A stretch of DNA of 56,026 nucleotides from Pontibacter pamirensis (GTDB lineage: Bacteria > Bacteroidota > Bacteroidia > Cytophagales > Hymenobacteraceae), in contig NZ_SSNI01000037.1 of the NCBI RefSeq assembly GCF_010015475.1, positions 1 to 56,026 on the forward strand, written 5' to 3'. The number at the start of each line of letters is the position of its first letter. Within the stretch, counting starts at the first letter, position 1. The notes under the pieces are model-generated. The model ran no database searches. It was not told the origin of the DNA and saw only the letters and a list, made by a program, of their open reading frames with translations. Positions 36,234 through 44,089 of the stretch are shown piece by piece. The position numbers and the translations under genes were made by a program.

Positions 36234-37427
36234 TTAAGCTCCTACAGCTTCATCAATAGAGCGCAGAATTACTTCACATGCTTCTCTTATCTGCGCCTCC
36301 GAAATAACAAGGGGAGGCGCAATCCGCATGGAGTTGTCGCAGAAGAGGAACCAATCGGTAAGCACACCATTTAAAATAGCACGGTCAATCACTGCCTTCA
36401 ACACTTCGAAAGACTCAAATTCCGCCGCCATTAATAAACCGCAGTTCCGGATTTCTTTGATGCGGGGGTGCACGAGCAATTGCCTGAACAGCGCTGCCTT
36501 CTGCTGTACGTCTGCAGTTAGCTTTTCTTCCTGTATCACCTGCAGGGTAGCCAGCGATGCTGCGCAACTGACCGGGTGGCCCCCAAACGTAGTGCAGTGG
36601 CCTAGGATTGGATCCGTTTTGAAGGCGGCCATAATTTCCTGAGGAGCTATGAAAGCCCCGATCGGCATACCGCCACCCATTCCTTTGGCGCAAACCAGAA
36701 TGTCGGGCACAATGCCAAATTGTTCGAAGCCCCAGAAAGTGCCGGTGCGGCCAAAGCCACACTGTATCTCATCGAGTATCAGCAAGGTACCGGTTTGGCT
36801 ACAGCGCTCTTGCAGGCGCTGCAGGTAATTGTTCTCCGGCACACGCACTCCGGCTTCGCCCTGCACTGTTTCGATGAGCACAGCGGCCGTGCGCTTCGTG
36901 ATTTGCTCCAGGTCTTCGATGGCGTTATAGCGGATATGGCGCACATCAGGAAGCAGCGGCCGGAAGGCATTCTTGAAGCTCTCACTGCCATTCATGGAAA
37001 GTGCTCCCTGCGTGGAACCATGGTAGGCGTTGTAGCAGGAGATAAGCTCGGTGCGGCCGGTATAGCGTTTTGCAAGTTTAAGCGCTCCTTCTACTGCCTC
37101 TGTGCCTGAGTTAAGAAAATAAGTGTTGTTGAGTTGCTTCGGCAGTGTGGTGTGGAGAGCGTGGGCCAACTGTGCTTGTGGTGCCTGCACAAACTCGCCG
37201 TACACCATCAGGTGCATGTACTTGTCCAGTTGGTCGTGTATGGCCTGCAGCACACGCGGGTGGCGGTGCCCCACGTTGCTCACACCGATACCTGAAATCA
37301 GGTCGAGGTAGCGTTGGCCCTCCTGGCCGTACATGTACACGCCCTCCGCCTTCTCTATCTCAATCATCAACGGAAAATCCGATGTCTGTGCTACGTGCTG
37401 TAGAAACAATTGCCTCTGTGAAATCAT
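36234..37427 (-). CDS. Class III PLP-dependent aminotransferase
   Basis: A 397-residue fold-type I aminotransferase of the acetylornithine/ornithine/GABA group. Visible: GIGVSNVGHRHPRV (about 46-59), NSGTEAVEGALKLAK, the ETVQGEAGV loop, LILDEIQCGFGRTG with the cofactor Asp, the PLP lysine in CAKGMGGGMPIGA and TTFGGHPVSCAA. Substrate is uncertain; ArgD-like or ornithine aminotransferase are both possible, and no arginine genes are adjacent. A TACCTTTG promoter box lies only 4 bases before the ATG, suggesting a leaderless transcript. Confidence 0.9.
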   Translation of the reverse strand: MISQRQLFLQHVAQTSDFPLMIEIEKAEGVYMYGQEGQRYLDLISGIGVSNVGHRHPRVLQAIHDQLDKYMHLMVYGEFVQAPQAQLAHALHTTLPKQLNNTYFLNSGTEAVEGALKLAKRYTGRTELISCYNAYHGSTQGALSMNGSESFKNAFRPLLPDVRHIRYNAIEDLEQITKRTAAVLIETVQGEAGVRVPENNYLQRLQERCSQTGTLLILDEIQCGFGRTGTFWGFEQFGIVPDILVCAKGMGGGMPIGAFIAPQEIMAAFKTDPILGHCTTFGGHPVSCAASLATLQVIQEEKLTADVQQKAALFRQLLVHPRIKEIRNCGLLMAAEFESFEVLKAVIDRAILNGVLTDWFLFCDNSMRIAPPLVISEAQIREACEVILRSIDEAVGA

Positions 37428-37431
37428 AGGG

Positions 37432-37439
37432 CAAAGGTA
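37432..37439 (-). promoter_or_regulatory. TAnnTTTG box abutting the aminotransferase start
   Basis: On the minus strand TACCTTTG ends 4 bases before the ATG at 37427. With the -7 box geometry of Bacteroidota, transcription would begin at or next to the A of ATG. Confidence 0.5.
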
Positions 37440-37447
37440 ATAATAAT

Positions 37448-37494
37448 GGCCGAAAGAGACAGAAACCTGTTTTGCTTCTGTTTCTCCCGGCCAT
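37448..37494. terminator. Imperfect hairpin downstream of the TPR gene
   Basis: GGCCGAAAGAGACAGAAA and TTCTGTTTCTCCCGGCC pair with a small internal mismatch region. It lies just past the stop of the minus-strand TPR gene; a clean T-run is missing. Confidence 0.4.
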
Positions 37495-37516
37495 GCCAGA
37501 CGTTATTTGTTTGCGC

Positions 37517-38563
37517 TTACCGCTTGTAGTTCCTGTACCAGGAAGTTAGTTGCTCTACTTTCTCCGGGTGTTTCTGCAGCCAGTTTAGGGACGCCGGGCT
37601 TTTGCTTTGGCTGATGTAGTAGCTGAATGTTTCTACATTTTTATCCAGTGCCATCTCATGAAAAAACTCAACGTAGTAGCTCCACCAGAAATCCTGCTTC
37701 TCTTCTCTCAACTCACCGAGTATGTTGAAGAAAGACTCGGTGTTTTCATAAAACAGTTGCTCAGGCGTTTTGACTTCCTGTGCTTCTATAGAGTGAGAGG
37801 CCTGCGTCATGGATACCATCAACTCAGCTGCCGAGAATGGGTTGTCGACCAGTTTGTCTGCGCTAACGGTAATATTGATGGCATTCCCATTACCCTTAGA
37901 AACACCCTCTTGTTGCATTTGCTGCAGAAGCTCATATGCAGCCGGGGCTCTCTCTGAGGCTGGCTCCAGCAGCAGGAAGTTGTAGAGTGCCAGCAGGCTT
38001 TGTACCCGTTGCTTCTGCGCCTGTTTAATATAAGCCAGCAACAAATGGCTGCTGCCGTGCCCCTGATTAAATTGAAGGGCTTTGGTCAGGTATTGCTCCG
38101 CTTCCTTGTAATTCTTCTGGTTGTAATGCGTCAGGCCGAGGTTGTAATAGGCCAGGTGATGTCTGGGAGCAAGCTTAATGGCTCTGTAATACTCTTTTAT
38201 GGCTTTTTCAGGCTTACCCGACACATCAAGCGCGCTGCCTTTGTTCACGTGGGCCTGCGCTCTCAATTCAGGCTCTGCTACTCTGGTCTTGATAACCGCG
38301 TTGCTGTAAGCGATGGCGTTGGGCATGTCCTTTAAAGCAAAATAAGTAAGTGCCAGTTCATAGTTTGCCTCCGGGTTTTTTGCATCTAATTTTAGTGCCT
38401 CTTTGTGCTGCTCTATGGCGGCTTTGTAATTGCCTTCTTCATACAAACGAATGCCCTCTTCAATGATGTCTACGACGTCAGTTGAGGATTGTGCCTGACT
38501 TGTGACAGCTATAGCCAAACAGAACAGGAGGGAACACAAGAGCTTTTTCATAGAGAATTTCAA
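37517..38563 (-). CDS. Exported TPR-repeat protein
   Basis: A 348-residue protein with a signal peptide (MKKLLCSLLFCLAIAVTSQAQ, cut near residue 25) and five to six tetratricopeptide repeats across about 35-215, for example NYKAAIEQHKEALKLDAKNP and HHLAYYNLGLTHYNQKNYKEAE. The C-terminal 130 residues are non-TPR and include ETFSYYISQSKSPASLNW. Likely periplasmic scaffolding; no specific partner is suggested by neighbours. The promoter box overlaps a palindrome at 38596-38615. Confidence 0.82.
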   Translation of the reverse strand: MKFSMKKLLCSLLFCLAIAVTSQAQSSTDVVDIIEEGIRLYEEGNYKAAIEQHKEALKLDAKNPEANYELALTYFALKDMPNAIAYSNAVIKTRVAEPELRAQAHVNKGSALDVSGKPEKAIKEYYRAIKLAPRHHLAYYNLGLTHYNQKNYKEAEQYLTKALQFNQGHGSSHLLLAYIKQAQKQRVQSLLALYNFLLLEPASERAPAAYELLQQMQQEGVSKGNGNAINITVSADKLVDNPFSAAELMVSMTQASHSIEAQEVKTPEQLFYENTESFFNILGELREEKQDFWWSYYVEFFHEMALDKNVETFSYYISQSKSPASLNWLQKHPEKVEQLTSWYRNYKR

Positions 38564-38595
38564 TTTGAGAGTTTAGTGAACCGTTCTCACAAGAG

Positions 38596-38615
38596 ATATA
38601 TTTAAACAAATATAT
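38596..38615. promoter_or_regulatory. Palindrome over the TPR gene promoter
   Basis: ATATATTT / AAATATAT arms with spacer AAAC. The minus-strand -7 box TATATTTG (38614-38607) lies within it, with a -33 TTG at 38639-38637. A repressor bound here would block the promoter. Confidence 0.45.
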
Positions 38616-38835
38616 GAATTCCCCTATTTATAATAACAACTTTAAGTGAAATAAATTTTTGAAATAGTTATGATGTATGATAAAAGTTGGATTTGGTCTT
38701 TAATCGAATTCAGTTTTGATAAATGACTTATCAACTAAAACAAAAAAAAGTACATTGATTCAGGTCCTGAAGTTATAGTTGCTTATCTAAAGGAAGAGGT
38801 TGGAAGAAACAGAAGAATTACTTTAACAAATGCCA

Positions 38836-39645
38836 TTACCGCACCATCGCACTCATACCACCATCAACAATAAGGGTATGGCCTGTAACATAACTGGAGC
38901 TTTCGGAACAAAGCCAGGCAATGGCGGCAGCGGCTTCAGAAGGTGCTGCAATGCGTTTTTGGGGTATCAAGGAAAGGTACATTTGCTTTATCTGCTCCAG
39001 TTTCTGTGGATCGCCTCCGGCCTGGCCTTCCATTACCCCTTGCAGCATAGGTGTTTGATGGGCTCCCGGTGCCAGCACATTTACCCTGATGTTGGCCATG
39101 GCTAGCTCTTGCGCAGCAGATTTAGTTAAAGCGATTACGCCCGCTTTTGCTGCAGAATACAGTGCTCCGCCCGGCGCGCCTCCCAGCCCGTTGATGCTGG
39201 ATACATTGACAATGGCGCCACCCGATGGCTGCTGCGCCAGCATTATCCTGATTTCCTGCTGCATGCAAAGCCATACCCCCTGCAGGTTGGCATTCATCGC
39301 CATTGAAAACTCATCGGGTTCAAATTCATGCAGCAGCTTGCCTACTCCTTTTTCGTTTGCCGCATTGTTTACAGCCACATCTAACCTGCCAAATTCGGCC
39401 ATGATTTTCTGGAAAAGGGCCAGGATTGATTCAGGTTCACTGTTGTCGGTTTTAATAAAGCGAGGCTCCTTTATCAAAGCTCTTAAAGATGAAATGGCTG
39501 CCTCGCCTTTTGCAGCATCTCTGCCCGTGATGATTACTTTTGCATTTGCCTCTGCAAAAAGCAGTGCTGTCGCTAAACCAATGCCGGAGGTGCCACCCGT
39601 AATCAGTACCACTTTTCCGCTGAAATCATACTTTACCTGTTCCAT
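38836..39645 (-). CDS. SDR family oxidoreductase
   Basis: A 269-residue classical SDR: TGGTSGIGLATAL (about residues 15-27), the NAA variant of NAG in VNNAANEKG, the Ser of VNVSSINGLGG, YSAAKAGV with catalytic Tyr and Lys, and the C-terminal YVTGHTLIVDGGMSA typical of tetrameric SDRs such as glucose 1-dehydrogenase/FabG-like enzymes. Substrate unknown. Its N-terminal LITGGTSGIG resembles the SDR at 4472, but the rest differs, so these are paralogues of a large family rather than a recent duplication. Confidence 0.9.
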   Translation of the reverse strand: MEQVKYDFSGKVVLITGGTSGIGLATALLFAEANAKVIITGRDAAKGEAAISSLRALIKEPRFIKTDNSEPESILALFQKIMAEFGRLDVAVNNAANEKGVGKLLHEFEPDEFSMAMNANLQGVWLCMQQEIRIMLAQQPSGGAIVNVSSINGLGGAPGGALYSAAKAGVIALTKSAAQELAMANIRVNVLAPGAHQTPMLQGVMEGQAGGDPQKLEQIKQMYLSLIPQKRIAAPSEAAAAIAWLCSESSSYVTGHTLIVDGGMSAMVR

Positions 39646-39748
39646 GGATTTATGCTTTTATCTAGGTGTATACTACATTGTTATCAATTTGTATACATCA
39701 ATTTGGGTACACCGGCTTTCTGCTTCGGAAAGGCATTTTGCAGGCTAG

Positions 39749-40555
39749 CTACGCCGGGAGCAGATCCCGGAACCAGAAGGCGTTGTCAAAAACCGGCTTT
39801 TCTACCTGCTTGAAACACTCGTCGTCAGGGGCAGCAGCAGGAGCGTAGGTTTTGCGCACGGTTTCACCTAGCGTGTAGGGAACAGGTTGATGGAAGATGG
39901 GCCCGTCATAAACAAACGTGTGGAATTCGCCATTCTCGCCGGCAGCGTCTACGTTTGCTGGTAAATCCTGCAGAAAGGTATTATCCAGACGCCTGCCGGC
40001 AAAAGATGCATCAAGCAAACGCTCGTTCACACAAACCACCACGGCTTTAAAACCCAACTGCAGAAACTCCTGTACCAGTTCTTTCGTCGGTCTGTTCCAT
40101 AGCGGGAAGACAGCCTGAAGGTATACCTTTTCCAGTTGCTTCTCTCTGTAGGCGCGAAGGTCTTCTAAGTTGATATCCCCAAAAATAGCATGCGTTATAC
40201 CTTGCTGCTGTTGCCTGCGCATGCTGCTTTCCATTATTTCATCGTAAGTGCTCATACTGGCATGCTCAGGCAGGAAAATCTGCTGCAATGGCAGACCAAT
40301 GCTTTGAGCCTGTTGCTGCAATAACTCCTGCCGCACACCGTGCATGCTCACGCGCTGGGTAGGGCCACTCAGGGTGGTAAGCAGTTTTTTTACTTTGTAT
40401 TTATTGCCCTGCAGCACATGGTGCAGGCACAGTGACGAGTCTTTGCCGCCACTCCAGTTAAATATGCTTGGTATCAATTGATTACGTTGTTTAATGAACA
40501 ATGACCTTTTATTTATGGAAGGTATAAAATTACAAATTGAGACAAAACCGCCCAT
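39749..40555 (-). CDS. DUF71/diphthine-ammonia ligase-family ATP pyrophosphatase
   Basis: An adenine-nucleotide alpha-hydrolase enzyme with the PP-loop FNWSGGKDSS. Other family motifs: SMHGVR, GDINLEDLRAYRE, AVFPLWNRPT and the conserved GENGEFHTFVYDGP. The archaeal/eukaryotic relative Dph6 amidates diphthine on EF2, but bacteria lack diphthamide, so the annotation transfers fold and not function. The frame opens at 40555; the preceding 26 residues are poorly conserved-looking, and TTG at 40477 (just before IPSIFNWSGG) may be the true start. Solitary gene. Confidence 0.85.
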   Translation of the reverse strand: MGGFVSICNFIPSINKRSLFIKQRNQLIPSIFNWSGGKDSSLCLHHVLQGNKYKVKKLLTTLSGPTQRVSMHGVRQELLQQQAQSIGLPLQQIFLPEHASMSTYDEIMESSMRRQQQQGITHAIFGDINLEDLRAYREKQLEKVYLQAVFPLWNRPTKELVQEFLQLGFKAVVVCVNERLLDASFAGRRLDNTFLQDLPANVDAAGENGEFHTFVYDGPIFHQPVPYTLGETVRKTYAPAAAPDDECFKQVEKPVFDNAFWFRDLLPA

Positions 40556-40752
40556 GCTGTGTCTTTTCAGGTAAGTTCTTGGTGAGACGCAACAGCGACG
40601 GTGTAATCTGCTATAGCTTCAAACTGCTTGCATAGGTATAGGTTCTGAAATTAAAAGAAAGATAACCAGGGCTGCAGTATACTTTGAGACCTCCTACGCA
40701 GGGTTTCTTTCTCTTTTCACCATTCTGTTGAATTTTTTTCGTAAAAAGAGCA

Positions 40753-40767
40753 GGAACGAAATGTTCC
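40753..40767. promoter_or_regulatory. GGAAC-GTTCC dyad upstream of the KGG-type gene
   Basis: GGAAC / GTTCC arms with a 5-base spacer lie 37 bases before the ATG at 40804. GGAAC also resembles an ECF -35 element. Both readings are speculative. Confidence 0.35.
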
Positions 40768-40791
40768 CGAATACTATGTTTCATTAAACAA

Positions 40792-40798
40792 AAGGAGG
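40792..40798 (+). promoter_or_regulatory. Strong Shine-Dalgarno sequence
   Basis: AGGAGG within AAAAGGAGGAAAAG lies 5-6 bases before the ATG at 40804, unlike the mostly SD-less starts elsewhere. Confidence 0.7.
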
Positions 40799-40803
40799 AA
40801 AAG

Positions 40804-40992
40804 ATGTCACAAGGAGATAAGTCTGCTTATACAGACAAGCAAAAGCGGAAAGCACAACATATTGAAGATAGTTACGAGGAGAAAGGTGTCAGCCACGAGG
40901 AAGCTGAAAAGAGAGCCTGGGCCACCGTGAACAAGCAAGATGGCGGCGGTAATAAAAGCGGCTCCGGAAGAAAGAACAGCAAGAGCAAGTAA
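40804..40992 (+). CDS. Small KGG-type hydrophilic protein (plasmid-stabilization-like annotation)
   Basis: A 62-residue, highly charged protein: GDKSAYTDKQKRKAQHIEDS at residues 4-23, then EEKGVSHEEAEKRAWATVNK and a Gly/Ser/Lys tail. The first two-thirds match a widespread family of small proteins, often labelled plasmid stabilization protein and common in Proteobacteria; the label is historical and the function unproven. The ATG is preceded by AAAGGAGG, a strong Shine-Dalgarno sequence that is rare among genes of this window. Such proteins are often stress-linked (inference). Confidence 0.85.
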   Translation: MSQGDKSAYTDKQKRKAQHIEDSYEEKGVSHEEAEKRAWATVNKQDGGGNKSGSGRKNSKSK

Positions 40993-41015
40993 TTTACGAG
41001 AGTAAACGATAAAGT

Positions 41016-41045
41016 AACGGCCAGAAGTTTTCTCTTCTGGCCGTT
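41016..41045. terminator. 12-bp hairpin, bidirectional terminator
   Basis: AACGGCCAGAAG / CTTCTGGCCGTT around TTTTCT, between the convergent KGG-type gene and the metallo-hydrolase gene. Confidence 0.85.
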
Positions 41046-41052
41046 CTGCTTT

Positions 41053-42129
41053 TCATGGATAATTATTGGTATGGATTGTCGGATCGTCATAGTCTGGGTT
41101 CACGGTAGGAGGCAGGCCTGACGCTACGCGGTTATGGGGTAGAGGCCTGTCCTTCTTTAAATGGCTGTTTTGCTTGCTGCGCCTGTTAATGGCGGAGTAG
41201 GCAAATCCTGCCAGTGTGAGAGCACCTGCTATCGCCATTAACTTTGGCATTGAGCTACCCACCTGTGGCGGCACTGATATCACCCCGCGCTCATCGGCTA
41301 CAGCAGGCTCATGTACATAGCGCCCTTTGGTTGGCACCGCTATTACCCAGAAGTTCTTCACAAGGTTTTCTAATCCTCTGCGTAATTCTTCGCCCTTCAT
41401 AGGCATACCATGACCTGATGCAGCTATTTTAGGATTGAGGCTGGCCAGAGCATCTACAGAACGATGAGCCGCAGCCCAGTCAGGAGTGAAATAAGCCGGA
41501 GGACCATGTACTTCCCGCTTCTCCGTCATCACCGCTATCGCCGATTCTGCATCACGCGTCGTGAAAGCGTCTCCTGCAACTAAAACACGGTCTTCTTCCC
41601 GGAACAAAGACACATGGCCGGGGGTGTGACCAGGTGTATGAATCCAGTGCCAGCCCGTGAGGCCGGGCACAGATCCATCCGGAGGAAGCAGCTCTACATA
41701 ATTTGTGATGTTGATAGGTTTTTTTGGATAGGCAAAGGCCATATACGCCATGCCGCCGCCGCCCACGCTGGAATCAGGTGGCGGATAACTGGACCGCCCG
41801 GTCAGGTAAGGCAACTCCAGGGGATGGGCGTACACTGGCACATCCCATTCCTCTGCTAAGTCTTTTACAGCGCCTATATGGTCAAAGTGACCGTGGGTGA
41901 GCACAATAGCCTTTGGTCTGGCATCTTCGCCAAATATTTCTTCTGCTGCTCTCTTTATCTTATGGGCGCAGCCTGGCACACCAGCATCTACCAATACCCA
42001 GGTGCCATCCGGTTCAGCGATAAAAAATAAATTTACGAATATAGTTTTGAGGCCCCACACCTGGGGCGCTACGGCGAAAGTTTGCCTGTTGCCTGAAAAA
42101 TAACTGCTCTTAGATGCCTCCATACGCAA
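41053..42129 (-). CDS. MBL-fold hydrolase with C-terminal membrane helix
   Basis: A 358-residue metallo-beta-lactamase fold protein. The metal motif THGHFDHIG has H79, H81, D83 and H84; further ligands are in HTPGHTPGHVSL, AGDAFTT and ASGHGMP. This resembles the glyoxalase II-like/flavoprotein-free MBL branch. After the catalytic domain (about 20-265) comes a single hydrophobic segment at about 295-312 (LMAIAGALTLAGFAYSAI) and a basic/Pro-rich tail, so the enzyme may be anchored by its C-terminus. No N-terminal signal. Substrate unknown. Confidence 0.85.
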   Translation of the reverse strand: MRMEASKSSYFSGNRQTFAVAPQVWGLKTIFVNLFFIAEPDGTWVLVDAGVPGCAHKIKRAAEEIFGEDARPKAIVLTHGHFDHIGAVKDLAEEWDVPVYAHPLELPYLTGRSSYPPPDSSVGGGGMAYMAFAYPKKPINITNYVELLPPDGSVPGLTGWHWIHTPGHTPGHVSLFREEDRVLVAGDAFTTRDAESAIAVMTEKREVHGPPAYFTPDWAAAHRSVDALASLNPKIAASGHGMPMKGEELRRGLENLVKNFWVIAVPTKGRYVHEPAVADERGVISVPPQVGSSMPKLMAIAGALTLAGFAYSAINRRSKQNSHLKKDRPLPHNRVASGLPPTVNPDYDDPTIHTNNYP

Positions 42130-42381
42130 TGATGATTTAAGGTCGGGATATAGCTTTGGCTATAACGTACGAAGCACAACGGAAATAAGCTGTCATTAAG
42201 AGAATAACCCTGTCACTTTGCCTGTCTTTTTTTAGTTAAAGTTTAGTATAACTCATGTTTTTTGTTTTTATTTAAACAAGGCATGTCTTTTGCCTTTATA
42301 CCAATAGCATCGAAAATATTTAATTGTGCTCGGTGTCCTGATTAACAGGAATTATTTATCTTACTGGAAAGTTATTCTATT

Positions 42382-42642
42382 ATGGTTAATTTATTTGTAC
42401 CCCCAAGCTATATGGCTGTTTATGCAAAATGCGTAGACGCGTCCATGCCTGCCTTTGAACCGGAAGAGTGGATAGAGGAAGGAAAGGTGTATCCTGTGAA
42501 GCATTTTACGGAGCCCCTGAACCAGGGCGAAGGGTTTGCTGTCACGATTATGGATGAGGATGGCATAGAGATTCACCCGTCTCCGTCGCATTGGAGCTTT
42601 GCCTCCGGGCGCTTTGAAATGTACACCCTTCACCTGAATTAG
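42382..42642 (+). CDS. Hypothetical protein, 86 aa
   Basis: Family not recognised. A compact, soluble, acidic protein with a beta-rich look: FVPPSYMAVYAKCVDAS, then EEGKVYPVKHFTEPLNQGEG and ITIMDEDGIEIHPSPSHWSF. The YPVK....G..V.DEDG.EI pattern recalls small beta-barrel domains that describe a value and its context. It has a good terminator (42674-42698) and is followed by another small gene. Antisense frames here are shadows. Confidence 0.65.
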   Translation: MVNLFVPPSYMAVYAKCVDASMPAFEPEEWIEEGKVYPVKHFTEPLNQGEGFAVTIMDEDGIEIHPSPSHWSFASGRFEMYTLHLN

Positions 42643-42673
42643 ACCAAAATCAGAAATTTATCGTTAAATCTAC

Positions 42674-42698
42674 AAGGCTGCCGCGCGCAGCCTTTTTT
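42674..42698 (+). terminator. Hairpin terminator after the 86-aa gene
   Basis: AAGGCTGC / GCAGCCTT with a CGCGC loop, followed by a run of six T residues counted from the 3' arm. Confidence 0.85.
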
Positions 42699-42731
42699 AC
42701 TATATTGGGTAGCAAAAGAGTAGGAAGAAGG

Positions 42732-42992
42732 ATGATTAGTGCTGAAGAATTTAATGAGCTTCCGCCGCACCTGCAGGCAGAGCTTGTGCTGGACCAGGGC
42801 CACTACCTGCACCACCGCATACAGGGCTGGTGCAAAATAGATCTCTACTGGCTGCACGATTTTTATGTGGAGATTTGGTTTCTCTATGACCTGAAGAGCA
42901 TTGGCCTTATTCGGGCGCTCACCAGCTACACCCACCTCGAGCCTTACCTCGAAACCATTAAGCTTAAGCTGTCTCTTATCAGAAAGGAATAG
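42732..42992 (+). CDS. Hypothetical protein, 86 aa
   Basis: Family not recognised. The frame extends to 42705, but ATG 42732 is preferred because AGGAAGAAGG precedes it and the upstream part overlaps the terminator T-run. The protein is helical and aromatic: ISAEEFNELPPHLQAELVLD, HHRIQGWCKIDLYWLHDFYVE, WFLYDLKSIGLIRAL and a helix ending in KLSLIRKE. No signal peptide or catalytic motif is visible. Similar small proteins are frequent orphans in Bacteroidota (inference). Confidence 0.65.
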   Translation: MISAEEFNELPPHLQAELVLDQGHYLHHRIQGWCKIDLYWLHDFYVEIWFLYDLKSIGLIRALTSYTHLEPYLETIKLKLSLIRKE

Positions 42993-43089
42993 TTTATAGA
43001 AGGCATGCATTCTGAGTTATGAATTTGAATAAAGCGGATGGGTGAAATAATGTTGCAGTATAAGCTCATCCACTCGTTTTATTTTTTTC

Positions 43090-43097
43090 TAACTTTG
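43090..43097 (+). promoter_or_regulatory. TAnnTTTG box abutting the pepE start
   Basis: TAACTTTG ends 3 bases before the ATG at 43101, so transcription from it would start at about the ATG itself. No -33 TTG at standard distance. Confidence 0.45.
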
Positions 43098-43100
43098 AGC

Positions 43101-43835
43101 ATGAGCAAAAATCAAGTTTTTGAGAATCTACTTTTAATAAGCACTTCTACCACCTACGGCACCGGCTACCTGGAGCATGCAGAAGAGGAAGTGAAATCCC
43201 TTTTAGCAGGCAAATCAAGCTTGCTCTTCATTCCTTACGCCCGCCCGGGCGGCATATCCCATAAAGATTACACAGCCAAGGCGCGGGAGGCGTTTGAGAA
43301 ATGGGACATTCGCGTAACAGGCGTTCATGAATATGACGATGCGGTAAAGGCGGTAAATGAGGCAGAAGCTGTCTTTATCGGCGGCGGTAACACCTTTGTG
43401 TTGCTTCGTAACCTGTATGCGAATCAGTTGGTGAAGCCCCTGCAGGAGCGGGTACAAAAAGGTATGCCCTACATGGGCACTAGTGCGGGCACAAACGTAG
43501 CCGGTAAGTCCATCGGCACTACCAACGATATGCCGATTGTGCATGTAAAGACATTTGATGCGCTGCAACTGGTGCCCTTCAACATTAACCCGCATTACCA
43601 GGACCCGGTGGAGGACTCGCAGCATATGGGCGAGACCCGCGAAACACGTATTGCTGAATTCCACCACCACAACCGCCAACCTGTAATTGGCCTGCGCGAA
43701 GGCAGCATGCTGCGCATCACTGGTGATAAAATCTCTTTGAAAGGACCGCTTGCTGCACGCGTGTTTTTGCAGGGTGAGAAACCAATGGAGTTTAAGCCTG
43801 GTGATGATATTCAGTTTCTGCTGGAGGCTTATTAG
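43101..43835 (+). CDS. pepE: Dipeptidase E (peptidase S51)
   Basis: PepE cleaves Asp-X dipeptides. The 244-residue product aligns with the E. coli enzyme from LLLISTSTTYG onward and shows FIGGGNTFVLLRNL, the nucleophile serine S128 in MGTSAGTNVA, and HVKTFDALQLVPFNINPHYQD. The frame is open to 43038, but the start at 43101 (MSKNQVFENLLLIS) is favoured because the family begins here. A TAACTTTG box sits directly upstream, which either means a leaderless message or that the real promoter lies elsewhere. Confidence 0.92.
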   Translation: MSKNQVFENLLLISTSTTYGTGYLEHAEEEVKSLLAGKSSLLFIPYARPGGISHKDYTAKAREAFEKWDIRVTGVHEYDDAVKAVNEAEAVFIGGGNTFVLLRNLYANQLVKPLQERVQKGMPYMGTSAGTNVAGKSIGTTNDMPIVHVKTFDALQLVPFNINPHYQDPVEDSQHMGETRETRIAEFHHHNRQPVIGLREGSMLRITGDKISLKGPLAARVFLQGEKPMEFKPGDDIQFLLEAY

Positions 43836-44089
43836 CTTCAAAGTTAAACTATGAGTTGGTTTCTGCTTTTAGCTTGTGAGGGATATAGAAAGGCAATAGC
43901 AGAAGTATTCTATACAAGAAACATCAGAGGAGGTGAGGCAAATAGCTTCACCTTTTTTATTTGAGGATGAGGTATACAAGGCGCTAAGAAAATGTGTGCT
44001 TACCTGCATCAAATTCATATTTCAGCATTCATAATTCTTTATTCACCAGTAATGCTTTATCTTGAAGTATGAACTCAAACCACTGACGA

